NCBI RefSeq assembly: GCF_036188265.1
Contig: NZ_CP108093.1
Location: 1,240,001-1,304,000 of the forward strand
Reading direction: 5' to 3'
Length of the DNA: 64,000 nt
Origin: Streptomyces sp. NBC_00247
Lineage (GTDB): Bacteria > Actinomycetota > Actinomycetes > Streptomycetales > Streptomycetaceae
Shown: piece after piece, positions 35,971 through 45,400 of the stretch
Layout of the letters: every line of letters starts with the position of its first letter
How positions within the stretch are numbered: position 1 is the first letter of the stretch
Made by a program: the position numbers and the translations under genes
The notes under the pieces: model-generated
The model's database searches: none
The model's input: the letters and a program-made list of their open reading frames with translations, nothing else
What the model was told of the DNA's origin: nothing

Positions 35971-37968
35971 ATGTCCCAGCCCCAAGGGCCGCCTGCTTCA
36001 GTGAGCCTCGCGGAGATCGCCCGCATGGTCGGAGTCGGGAGGGCGGCGGTGAGCAACTGGCGCCGGCGTCACGAGAGCTTTCCGGCTCCGCTGGAGGGCA
36101 ACGACGTCAGCCCGCAGTTCGACTGGGCCGAGGTCGAAGCCTGGCTCCGAGCCGAAGGGAAACTCAAGGCCCCGGTGGGAGCGCTGGAGCGGCTGTGGCC
36201 CGAGTTCGAGGCTCTGGGGGGCCGGGACGCGATGGGTTGTCTGGTGGCGGCCGTGGGCGAGCGTCTCGGCCGTCTGCAAGACGGGGGCCTTTCCGTCCCC
36301 GTCCCCCTGCTCGAGCTGAGTGCCCATCAGAATCGGCTGCTGGCGCGGGTCATCGAGGTCGCCGCCGACGAGGGATCCAAGCCCACTTTCGATTTCCTCT
36401 ACCGACGCTGGCTGCACACCCACGTGCGCCAGGTAACGGTCACCGCGAAGCCTCTGGCCTCCCTCATGGCCGGGATCGCCACCACGGTCCACGGCGCCCC
36501 GGTACGTTCGGTGTTGGACCCCGCGTGCGGGACCGGGGCTCTGCTACTGGCGACGGCGCACCCGGATCCCGGGCAGGTGGAACCGAAGCTGTTCGGCCAG
36601 GACCAGGACCCGGTACTGGCGGCATTGGCCGCGGCCCGGCTCGCGATGGCAGGACGTCCGGCAGCCGTGACCGTCGCGGACAGCCTGCGTGCCGATGCCC
36701 TGGCCGAAGTGCGGGCGGACCTCGTGCTGTGCAATCCGCCGTCGAACGAGCGGGACTGGGGGCACGCCGAGCTCGCTACCGACACCCGCTGGGAGTACGG
36801 CCTCCCACCACGCACCGAATCCGAACTCGCCTGGGTGCAGCACACCCTCGCGGCGCTCGCGCCAGGGGGAACGGCCGTGCTCGTGCTGCCGCCCGGTGTC
36901 GCCGCGCGCCGAGCGGGCAGGCGCGTGCGGGCCGGACTGCTGCGGGCCGGGGCGCTCCGCGCGGTGATCGCGCTACCGCCCGGTGCGGCACCGCCGCACG
37001 GCGTGGGCCTTCACGTGTGGGTACTGGCCGCCCCTGATCCGAAGGCGGTCGGCCCGGATCTGTTGCTCGTGGACACCGTGCACGGACTCGACGTCTCCGC
37101 CGTGGGCAAACCGGTCTTGGACTGGGCCCGGGTGGAAAACAGCGCACTGACCGCTCTTCGGGGGGAACAGCCTGCGGGCAGTGTGTCCGTCCCGATCATC
37201 GAGCTGCTCGACGACGACGTCGATCTCACGCCCGCACGGCACATCCCGGGAGCCACTGCGGCGAGCACGGTGGAGCTACGGCGCGGCTGGACTCGGTTCG
37301 ACATGCATCTGCGGCACCTGCAGGACGTGGCGGGAGGGCTCTCGACGTTGTCCCCCACGGACGGCGAAGGTGCGGGAACCCCCACCACGGTAGCCGCGCT
37401 GGAGCGCGCAGGAGCTCTGAAGATCCTTACCGGCCAGAGTCTGCCGGAGCACCTGGTACGGCGCGGGGAACGCCCTGAGGACGCCCTCGCGGCGCTCACC
37501 TCCCTGGGCTTGCCACCGGGAGCCGGCTACTGGCTCCACGGAGCGGATGCCGCGCGCGGGGAGGCCGATGGTTCGATGACGCTCACCGCCTCGCAGGACG
37601 TGGTCGTCGTCGGCCTCGCACGGTCCTTCGAGGTCCGCGTCGACGACGAAGCGCCCTCGGTGCTCGGATCACAGCTCTACGCCCTGCGCGCGGACCCGGC
37701 GCTGCTCGATCCTTGGTTCCTCGCGGGCTGCCTGGGCGCGCCTGCAAACATCCGCCAGGCGGGTACACACGCGTCCACGTCCTCCCGGATCGACGTGCGT
37801 CGCCTCCAGGTGCCCCGCCTTCCGCTCCGTGAGCAGCAGAAGTACGGGGAGGCCCACCGCAGGCTCGTCCGGTTCGAGCGAGAGGCCAGAGCACTGGGTT
37901 GCGCAGCAGCCGAGTTGGCCCAGTCACTGGGTGACCTGATCGCTTCGGGAAAGCTGTCCGTAGTGTGA
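35971..37968 (+). CDS. N6-adenine DNA methylase with N-terminal helix-turn-helix
   Basis: 665 aa; ATG follows GGAGGA. Residues ~10-65 (VSLAEIARMVGVGRAAVSNW, RRRHESFPAP, FDWAEVEAWL) are a helix-turn-helix of the kind used to bind specific DNA. The middle is a HsdM-like methylase with motif I DPACGTG (D183) and motif IV NPPS (N255-S258) in which Ser replaces the usual aromatic residue. The C-terminal part resembles a type I specificity domain (LGSQLYALRADPALLDPWFL, SSRIDVRRLQVPRLPLREQQ), so recognition may be built in. No separate HsdR or HsdS gene is adjacent. A dyad 27 bp upstream of its start suggests that the HTH autoregulates; this is inference. Confidence 0.85.
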   Translation: MSQPQGPPASVSLAEIARMVGVGRAAVSNWRRRHESFPAPLEGNDVSPQFDWAEVEAWLRAEGKLKAPVGALERLWPEFEALGGRDAMGCLVAAVGERLGRLQDGGLSVPVPLLELSAHQNRLLARVIEVAADEGSKPTFDFLYRRWLHTHVRQVTVTAKPLASLMAGIATTVHGAPVRSVLDPACGTGALLLATAHPDPGQVEPKLFGQDQDPVLAALAAARLAMAGRPAAVTVADSLRADALAEVRADLVLCNPPSNERDWGHAELATDTRWEYGLPPRTESELAWVQHTLAALAPGGTAVLVLPPGVAARRAGRRVRAGLLRAGALRAVIALPPGAAPPHGVGLHVWVLAAPDPKAVGPDLLLVDTVHGLDVSAVGKPVLDWARVENSALTALRGEQPAGSVSVPIIELLDDDVDLTPARHIPGATAASTVELRRGWTRFDMHLRHLQDVAGGLSTLSPTDGEGAGTPTTVAALERAGALKILTGQSLPEHLVRRGERPEDALAALTSLGLPPGAGYWLHGADAARGEADGSMTLTASQDVVVVGLARSFEVRVDDEAPSVLGSQLYALRADPALLDPWFLAGCLGAPANIRQAGTHASTSSRIDVRRLQVPRLPLREQQKYGEAHRRLVRFEREARALGCAAAELAQSLGDLIASGKLSVV

Positions 37969-37991
37969 CCTCACGTCACACGAGACGTGAG
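37963..37991. terminator. Overlapping alternative hairpins at convergent gene ends
   Basis: GTGTGAC/GTCACAC (37963-37969 and 37975-37981) and CTCACGTC/GACGTGAG (37970-37977 and 37984-37991) are mutually exclusive stems that include the stop codons of both the methylase and the kinase, which are only seven bases apart. Confidence 0.6.
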
Positions 37992-39466
37992 AGCGGTTCC
38001 GACACGGCGTCGCCGCAGCCGCGCTCGATCAGTTCGAGCCCGGCTTCGCGGCCCCGGGCGAGGAGCCGGGCGGGCGGCCCGGTCAGGTCGAGCACCTCGC
38101 GCACGGCCAGGAGCCACTCGTTCACAGCCCCGGACAGGTCACCCTCGGGAACCCGGCACTCCGCGACCCCGATCCGCGCTTCCAGCACGAGCATCCGGAA
38201 TGCCGGGGCCGCGTGCCGCCCCGCGGGGGCGTCCGCCACCTTCGCGTACAACGATCCCGCCGGCCGCGTACTGCCGGCCAAGCGGGCCGCGTCGGCACAG
38301 GTCAGGTGCGCTTCCGCCACCGCGAGGTCCGCGATGCCCCACTCGTCGCAGGCCCGCACCAGTTCACGGCCCAGGCGCTCGCACACCGGTCCTGCGTCGG
38401 TTGCCTCGAGTTCGGCCCTTGCTCTCGCCTGCAGGGCGGCGAATTCCCTCCGCCCCAGCCAGCTTTCCCGCCGCCGGTTCGCGCGGCGAGGAGCGGCGGG
38501 CCGCTGCCCGTCGGGGACGGCGGGCGCCTCGCCTGCCATTCGGTAGTACAGCGTCGGATCGGGATCCAGCACCGTTTCGGGAGCGGGGTCGCCGGGTGCG
38601 GGCAGGAGAGCGTGGAGCACGCCCCTCACGTCCTCGAAGCGGGCGGGCCGGCCCCCGGGATCCTTGCTCAGCAGGTCCGCGACGAGGTCGTCGAGGTCCT
38701 GCGGGAGTCCGAGGTTGATCGAACGGATGCGGGGCGGCAGGTCCTCCAGGTGCTGCATGTTCTTGTTCCGGTCCGGCCTGTCCTCGAACGGGCGCCGCCC
38801 CGTGATCAGTTCGAACAGAACGCAGCCAAAGGCGTACCAGTCCACGGCCGCGGTCACCTCCCGGAGGCCACGCAACTGCTCGGGTGCGATGTACCCCACG
38901 CTGCCCGGCGTCTCCCCGAGAGCCGTGTAGCGCGTCGCGTCGGGGTCCGTGAGGTAAGCGATCCCGAAGTCGAGAAGGCTCACCCTTCCGCCGCCGCGAC
39001 TCAGAATGATGTTCCCCGGCTTGAGGTCGCGATGCACCACCCCGTGGACGTGCGCGTGGGAGAGGGCTTCGGCGATCTGGAGGGCGATGGCACAGGCCGC
39101 AGCCAACGGAAGCGGCCTGTGGTGGTCGAGGAACTCGCGCAGGGTGGGCCCGTCGACGTACTCCATGACGAGGTACGGCTCCTCCCGCGAGTACCCCCGC
39201 CGCAGAAGCCGCGGGATGGCGGGATGGTCGAGGTCGCCGAGGATCACGCCCTCACGTTCGAAGCGCCGGTACATCTCCGCGTTGCGCCTGGCGCGCTCGC
39301 CCGGACTGAGGCGCCCGTGCGTATAGGCATACAGCCGGAGGACCTTGACCGCGACCGTCTCTCCGGTCTTGGTGTCGGTCGCCTTCCAGATGCTACCCAT
39401 GCCGCCTTGGTCGAGACGCTCCCCGACCAGGAAGCGGCCGTCGTCGAGGACGTCCTCGGCTTCCAC
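37976..39466 (-). CDS. Soluble Ser/Thr protein kinase
   Basis: 496 aa, GTG start with a purine-rich GGGGTGAG site close upstream. The kinase domain is complete (LDQGGMGSIWKA loop, VAVKVL, HRDLKPGN, DFGIAYLTDPDATRYTALGE, IAPEQ) and ends near residue 290. The last ~200 residues are helical and Arg/Ala-rich, with no membrane segment, so the enzyme should be cytosolic. It is the only large gene between the HTH-methylase and pPIWI-RE operons and is divergent from the latter, sharing the intergenic dyad. A kinase domain also heads the DISARM-like operon. It may phosphorylate island proteins, though targets are unknown. Confidence 0.92.
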   Translation of the reverse strand: MEAEDVLDDGRFLVGERLDQGGMGSIWKATDTKTGETVAVKVLRLYAYTHGRLSPGERARRNAEMYRRFEREGVILGDLDHPAIPRLLRRGYSREEPYLVMEYVDGPTLREFLDHHRPLPLAAACAIALQIAEALSHAHVHGVVHRDLKPGNIILSRGGGRVSLLDFGIAYLTDPDATRYTALGETPGSVGYIAPEQLRGLREVTAAVDWYAFGCVLFELITGRRPFEDRPDRNKNMQHLEDLPPRIRSINLGLPQDLDDLVADLLSKDPGGRPARFEDVRGVLHALLPAPGDPAPETVLDPDPTLYYRMAGEAPAVPDGQRPAAPRRANRRRESWLGRREFAALQARARAELEATDAGPVCERLGRELVRACDEWGIADLAVAEAHLTCADAARLAGSTRPAGSLYAKVADAPAGRHAAPAFRMLVLEARIGVAECRVPEGDLSGAVNEWLLAVREVLDLTGPPARLLARGREAGLELIERGCGDAVSEPLSRLV

Positions 39467-39538
39467 ACCTCACCCCGATCTGCCACGGTGCCTGCCGTGA
39501 CACACCCTAGCGTTTCATGAGCAACATGCGGCAATTTG

Positions 39539-39553
39539 ATTGACTGAGTACAC
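39539..39553. promoter_or_regulatory. Shared island dyad, copy 3 (kinase / pPIWI-RE divergent promoter)
   Basis: ATTGACTGAGTACAC matches RTNNACTNAGTNNAC. It lies 73 bp upstream of the kinase GTG and 70 bp upstream of the ATG of the first pPIWI-RE operon gene, so one protein could control both directions. TTGACT at 39540-39545 could double as a -35 element on the plus strand, though no good -10 follows. Confidence 0.55.
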
Positions 39554-39623
39554 AGACGCATGCTTCTCTTGCCGAATACGTTCCGCCCTTAAGGGATTTG
39601 GCGCCCACGAGAGGTTCGCTGTG

Positions 39624-41249
39624 ATGCTTCAGCCACCCCCGCCCGGAACGGACGGCGACACCAGACTCGTCCGAACCTCCCTGCCGCTCGTACGCGAGAA
39701 CCCGCGGGACTGCCCGCGGGGAACGGCCGTACGCGCCCGGCCGTTCGTCCGGCAGTCACCCGAGCGCTCCCGCCGCAAGCCGGTCGAGGACTTCGCGCTC
39801 GGCCCGGTCATGGCCGCCCTGGATGCCGTGGAACTCGACGGCGCGTCGCTGGAATCCGCCCTGGACCGGCTTGCCCGCGTCCGTAAGTACTCCCCAGGAC
39901 ATGTCAGCTGGGCGCGCGAGGCGGTACACGCCTACCTGGCCGCGCGCCACCGTTCCGAAGCCGGGCGGCACGCGGCGGGACGCCCCGGGACGGTCGCCGT
40001 CCGGGAGGAATGGACCTCCGCGACTGAGCTGGCGGAGCCCGACGCACGCGGGATCCTCCGTTACGAACGCACCGCGTGGGGCCGGCGATACGCCTCGCGG
40101 GACGGTGGCGAGCGGGAGCTGTGGCTGCTGTCCGTCAACACCCTCAAGCGCGACCGGCCCACCGCCGAGATCGCCGAAGCCGCCTCGGTGCTCGCGACCG
40201 GCACCCCCTCGCACGCGGACTTCGGTGACGCACACCGTCCGGCTCCCGGGAACAGCACCCTCCCCCGACAGGTTCGCGTCATCGGCGTGGGATGCGGCGA
40301 CGGCGAGCACGAGGTGCTTGCCGACTGGGACGCCGCCCGGACCCAGCGGGAGTTCACCGCACACGCCCGTCCCGCACTCGCCCGAGTCGTCACCGGCACG
40401 AGGACCAACCCCGGGTCCGAGTGCGTCCGGTGCGAAGCCCTGGCGGGTTGCCCGGGCCCGCCGGAGACCCCCGGGCTGCTCGGCGCCCCCGGGCCACGCC
40501 GCCCCCGCAAGCGCCGCTCCGTCTCGGTTTCCGACCTGCGTACGTACGAGCGCTGTCCTGCCCTGTTCCACCTGACCCGGGTGCTGCACCTGAGGTCGCC
40601 CGAGCCGGAGAGCGGGCCGGTCCGCAGAGGCCGCGCCGTCGACGCCTGGCTCAACCACAGTCATGCGCGGAGGGGCTGCGCCCGTGCGACGCTGCCCGAA
40701 GAGCTTCCGGGTCTGGCCCCGGAGGAACAGGCTCCGGCGCTCGCCATGCTCGCCGCACACGTGCTGGCCTGCCCCTTGGACGGCCTCGGCCCGGAGGAGA
40801 AGGTCGAAGTCCAGAAGCGTCTGACGACCTACGACCCCGAACTGGACACGGTGGTCGTGGCCGATCCGGACCTGCTGTACACGCGGTCCGGCGGCTGGGT
40901 CTGGCACGAGACGAAAACAGCCGGCAAGCCTCTCTGGGAGGGCCGGCCACTGCTGGAGTCCTATCCACAGCTCGCGCTGGCGGTACTCCTGATGTCCGCC
41001 GGAGTCCCCGGCGGCGACCCGCGCCGTTCACTCGTCGAGCTGGAGGTCCTGTACGAGACCGGGTCGCGCTGCGAGGAGATCGACCCGGGCGACCCCGACA
41101 CGCTCGCCGAAGCGAGACAGGTGATCGCCCGGCTCGCCACCCCCTGGGCCGTGGACGAAGCGTACGAGCCGCGCACCGGCGACCACTGCGGAGGATGCGA
41201 GATGTTGCGTCACTGCGCGGCGGGCCAGGCCCGGGTGAGCGTCGGATGA
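39624..41249 (+). CDS. RecB/Cas4-like PD-(D/E)XK nuclease, first gene of pPIWI-RE operon
   Basis: 541 aa from ATG 39624 (GAGAGG nine bases upstream; GTG 39621 is an alternative). After an N-terminal part with a CVRCEALAGC cysteine pair, residues ~300 on form a RecB-family nuclease: SVSDLRTYERCPALFHLTRV at the front, D414/D416 in VVADPDLLY, E429 and K431 in WHETKTAGK, then a YPQLALAVLL helix and a terminal CGGCEMLRHC cluster. That cysteine set is typical of Cas4/AddB nucleases holding an iron-sulfur cluster. Its stop overlaps the next ATG, tying it to the pPIWI-RE genes. This nuclease is additional to the published three-gene core (PIWI, helicase, REase). Confidence 0.82.
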   Translation: MLQPPPPGTDGDTRLVRTSLPLVRENPRDCPRGTAVRARPFVRQSPERSRRKPVEDFALGPVMAALDAVELDGASLESALDRLARVRKYSPGHVSWAREAVHAYLAARHRSEAGRHAAGRPGTVAVREEWTSATELAEPDARGILRYERTAWGRRYASRDGGERELWLLSVNTLKRDRPTAEIAEAASVLATGTPSHADFGDAHRPAPGNSTLPRQVRVIGVGCGDGEHEVLADWDAARTQREFTAHARPALARVVTGTRTNPGSECVRCEALAGCPGPPETPGLLGAPGPRRPRKRRSVSVSDLRTYERCPALFHLTRVLHLRSPEPESGPVRRGRAVDAWLNHSHARRGCARATLPEELPGLAPEEQAPALAMLAAHVLACPLDGLGPEEKVEVQKRLTTYDPELDTVVVADPDLLYTRSGGWVWHETKTAGKPLWEGRPLLESYPQLALAVLLMSAGVPGGDPRRSLVELEVLYETGSRCEEIDPGDPDTLAEARQVIARLATPWAVDEAYEPRTGDHCGGCEMLRHCAAGQARVSVG

Positions 41250-42403
41250 ACTCCACGGCCCCGGACGGCCTCCCCCCGCACGCCTCCGACTGGTCCGCCC
41301 ACGCCGGGGTCGCCCTGATGCGGACGCTCGCCTCCGCCCTCACGTCTCTCGAGGCGACCGAGGGCCTGCACTCCTTCACCCTGCCCTACCCCGCCGAGGC
41401 CCAGCGGGCCCTGGACGGGACCGTCCTCGCCTGCCTGGAGCGTGGTGCGCGGCCACCGGCGAGCCTGCCCGACCTCGTGTCCTGGTGCCGGGAGCGCCCG
41501 GTGGCGGACTGGCCCGTGGACCTGCCCGACGACGCGGTCGGTCCCGACGATCTGTTGCTCGACCCGCTGTCGTCCCGCCCGACCGAGCTCTGCCACGAAT
41601 GGGCCGACAAGTCTCCCCACAGCGCCCTCGACCAACGTGACGGCGAAGTCGTCCGGGCGGCGCTCAGGCTGTGCCGCGAATACAACGAGGAGGACGCCTA
41701 CACGGAGTTCCGCCGCCTGCTCGTGAACCGGCCGGTGCTGACCTCGGCCGATGCCTTCTCCATCTCCGTGGACCACGTCCTCGACCCGGTGAAAGAACTC
41801 GTCAGGCGGATCTACCAGTCAGTGCCCGACAGCTACCTGCGAGGCGACACGTACGCGACCTGCGGAAGTTGCCTGACCTTGCTCACTCCTCTTCGGGAGG
41901 GCGGCTGGTGGTGCGAGCGGGACCGCTGCCGCCGCCAGGGAGCGCCGCCCGTTGGCCGGATCATCGCCCGCCGGGAAGCCGGTGAACTGCTTCAGCTGGA
42001 ACGCCCGTTGCGCCAGTTCGTCACGGGCCCCGGCAGAGCGGAGGCCGAGTTGGAGGCGGCTCTGGTGCGGCTCGGCCTGCGCGTACGCATGTGGCCCGCG
42101 TACGACGCGTACGACCTGCACATCACCTTCCCCGACGGCTGGGTGTGGGCGGTGGACGTGAAGGACTGGGCGCACCCGGCGTTCCTTGGACGGTCGGCGC
42201 GACCGGTCCCTCAGGAGCCCCGGTACGACGAAGCGTTCTGGGTGGTGCCGCAGAGCCGGGTGTCCGACCGCGCCGGGTACCTCGCGACGTACGAACGCAA
42301 CCGTCCTCCGCAGGCGCGTGCCCTGCCACTGCTGACCGACAGCACGCTGACCGCGCGCGCACACGCACGGCTGACCCGACTCGAAGGAGGACGCGGTGCG
42401 TGA
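41246..42403 (+). CDS. pPIWI-RE-associated REase with zinc ribbon
   Basis: 385 aa, ATG in a four-base overlap with the preceding stop. The N-terminal ~190 residues are helical. A zinc-ribbon-like CGSC...CERDRC set lies near residues 206-227. The C-terminal domain is a PD-(D/E)XK fold with ITFPDGWVWAVDVKDW (D304, K306) and a following WVVPQSRVSDRAGYLATYER helix. This arrangement and position, directly before the helicase and PIWI genes, match the restriction-endonuclease component of bacterial pPIWI-RE systems described by Burroughs, Iyer and Aravind. Predicted to cut DNA once the PIWI protein and helicase have located a target. Confidence 0.8.
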   Translation: MNSTAPDGLPPHASDWSAHAGVALMRTLASALTSLEATEGLHSFTLPYPAEAQRALDGTVLACLERGARPPASLPDLVSWCRERPVADWPVDLPDDAVGPDDLLLDPLSSRPTELCHEWADKSPHSALDQRDGEVVRAALRLCREYNEEDAYTEFRRLLVNRPVLTSADAFSISVDHVLDPVKELVRRIYQSVPDSYLRGDTYATCGSCLTLLTPLREGGWWCERDRCRRQGAPPVGRIIARREAGELLQLERPLRQFVTGPGRAEAELEAALVRLGLRVRMWPAYDAYDLHITFPDGWVWAVDVKDWAHPAFLGRSARPVPQEPRYDEAFWVVPQSRVSDRAGYLATYERNRPPQARALPLLTDSTLTARAHARLTRLEGGRGA

Positions 42404-45400
42404 CCGCGACCGCTGGCACGCGAAGCTCAGCAAGCAACTGACACAGAGGTGGGGCGACGTTCCCGAGGAACTGTCCGGAACCAGGCCCGCACTCGTCTGC
42501 CAGGTCGAGCTGGCACTCCGGTTGCTGGAGCACATCGCACCCGACGAGAGCCCCCGAGGCGCGTACGTCCTCTTCGGTGGCTATCCGTTCACCCGGGCCC
42601 GAGGGCTCTCGGTGACCGAAGAACACGACATCATGCTCACCGCGGGCCGCCACCTTCTGTGGACGCTGCGCCGGCGTCGCACCTGGCACCAGGCACTCGA
42701 CACCTATCGCGCACTGCCGCCACGACTACGCGCCTACGAGATGCCGGAGGGTGGCGCGGCGGCCGTGCGCACGGAACCCGCCGACTCGGAACGGTTCACG
42801 CTGTACGACATGGCGCTGGCGGCCCTCCCCCCGCTCGCCCGCAAAGAGCTGCCTCTCGCCCCGCCCGGACGCTCCACCTTCCTCGCGTGGCGGCGCCCCA
42901 CCTCGGTGACACTGCCCGCGGGGCTTGCCGCCGCAGCCGTTCCCGCCCATCGGCCGGACCTCGGACGGCCGGGCGCCGGCGCCCCGCTCGTGCTGAAGCG
43001 GTCGGAACTCTCCCTGACGGCACAGTGGATGGACGAGACCGAGCGGGCCGTGGACGTGGCGAACCTCGGGCATTGGCAGGACCGTCTGCGGGAGCTGCGC
43101 TTCGCCCCCCGGAGCAGCGACGGCCTGTCGTTCGTCGATGCGGACACCCTGCGCATCGACGGACTGCTCCATCTGGCGGGCATGGTTGGCGCCGGCAAGT
43201 CGACGCTCATGACGCTGGTGGCCGTCTGGGGCGCACGCCAGGGGCTCCGTACCACGCTGGTCGTGGGTGACGTGGCCGAACAGCTGCGCCTGACCGCGCT
43301 TCTGCGGGACCTCGGTCTCTCCGCCGCGCCCGTTCTCGGCCTGACGACCCGACAGACCCACGTCCAGCGCCTGCACCGCAGGCTCGCCGCCCGTGGTCTG
43401 GAGAACCTGCTCGATCACGACGCACCCGCCTTCGACGACCTGAGCACCGTCTGTGTGGTCAACGCGCTGCGGGGCACCGAGGCTCCCGAGCCACTGCGCT
43501 ACTCGGATGCTCCCTGCACCTCCCTGTACCCCGAGAAGCGACCTTCGGAGCAGCCCGCCGAAGCCGTCGACCAGGCTCCGGCGCTACCCGAGCCCTACCG
43601 GCCCGGCCGGTCCACCCCCCGGCTCACCGAGACGCGGCCGACCGAACTGCGCGGAGCTCCGCACGGCTGCCCCCTGTGGCATGTCTGCCCGCGTCACCAC
43701 ACGGCCCGTGAGCTGGTGGACGCCCTGATCTGGGTAGCCAACCCGGCAAGCCTCGTACAGTCCGCGGTGCCCCGGCACCTGGGCGACGAGCGGCTGCGGC
43801 ATCTGGAACTCGCCCTGATCCGCAGTGACATGGTCTTCGTGGACGAGGCAGATTCGGTACAGATGAAGCTGGATGAGATCTTCGCTCCCTCCGCCACCCT
43901 CGTCTCCCCCGGCATCGACTCCTGGCTGGACCAGGTGCAGACGCACCGGATCGAAGAACTCTCCAAGCAGGGCCGACTGCCCCTCACCGATCAGGAGATC
44001 GAGCGGTGGTCCGCCTCTTTGACCGTGGCCCACTCGGCGACGGACCGGCTGTACAAGCTGCTGATCTCGGACGCCGAGCTCCGGGAGTGGGCGGACATCG
44101 AGTACTTCAGTCCCTGGACCCTCCAGGAGAAGCTGCTCGGCGAATGGTTCGCGCCGGCCGCGCCGTACGGCGGGCCCGACGGCGTGCCGGACGAGACGGA
44201 GCTGTACGAGGCGTACGAGGATGACTCCCCGGAACCCGAATCGGCAGGACCCGTCGCCGACGCGGTGCGTCAGGAGCTGACAGCGCTTTTCGACACGTTC
44301 CGGGACGACCCGCTCGGCGGTGACGGGCCCTACGCCAACGAGACCGACGACCTGGTCCGGCTCGCACATGACGTACTCACCACTCTCTCGACTCCTTCCA
44401 CGCGGGAACGGGTCATCACGGTGCTGCGCCCACTCCTTGCCCGCACTCCCGCGAAGGTCCGTACCGATGACGTCCAGTGGCTCGATCTGACCGTGCGGCG
44501 GTTGGAGTTCATGCTGCTCGTGAGCGCCTTGAACCAGCGACTTGACCGGCTCGTATTCCTCTGGCCGCAGGTCGAGGCGGCGCTGCACCTCGACTCGACG
44601 GGCAATGAACTCTCCCGTCGCCCCCCGCTCGACTACGCTCCGCTGGTCCCCGAGGCACCGATGGGCAATGTCCTCGGCTTCCAGTACCTGCCCGACGAAC
44701 GCGAGCGGGACGACGACGGACGGCACAGCGGCACCCTCCGCTTTTTCCGCTGTGCGGGTGTCGGGCGTTCGCTCCTGCTCTCGCTGCACGAGGTGGGTGC
44801 CGACCCCGGTGCCGGCCAAAAGGGCCCCCATGTGGTCCTGATGTCAGGGACGAGCTGGGCGGGAACCTCGACGCGTGCCCACGTACTCGCACCGGTCGGC
44901 GCCGTGCTCAAACCGTCGGAGCGTTCACTGCAGGCAGTGGGAGAGTCGGTCTTCACCACGCACTTCCTCTTCGACGACAAGGGCCGCCCCATGAGCCTGT
45001 CGGGGGTCGATCCCAAGACCCGCCCGGCAGCGGCGCGCGCGCTGGCTGCCAAGCTCGGGTCCCCCGGGCGGGGTGGCGCGCCCAGTCCTCTCGAACAGGA
45101 GCTGGCCGAGGTCGCCGACGATCGTCGCCGGAGGGCGATCCTCCTCGTCGGCAGCTACAAGGAAGCGAACACCGTCGCGGAGGTACTGAACGGCCAGGAC
45201 CGCTGGCGAGGGAGGGTCCGTGTGCTCGCGGCCGACGACGCGGACCTGGAACAGGCCGTAGGCACCTCGGGCCCCGCCCGGGCATCAGGACAGGGGGCCG
45301 TGACCGTGCTGAGGCGTGGAGACCTGGCGTCCTTCGCCGAGGACCGGAGTGCGGAGGTACTGGTGGCGCCGCTCATGGCAGTCGAGCGTGGGCACAACAT

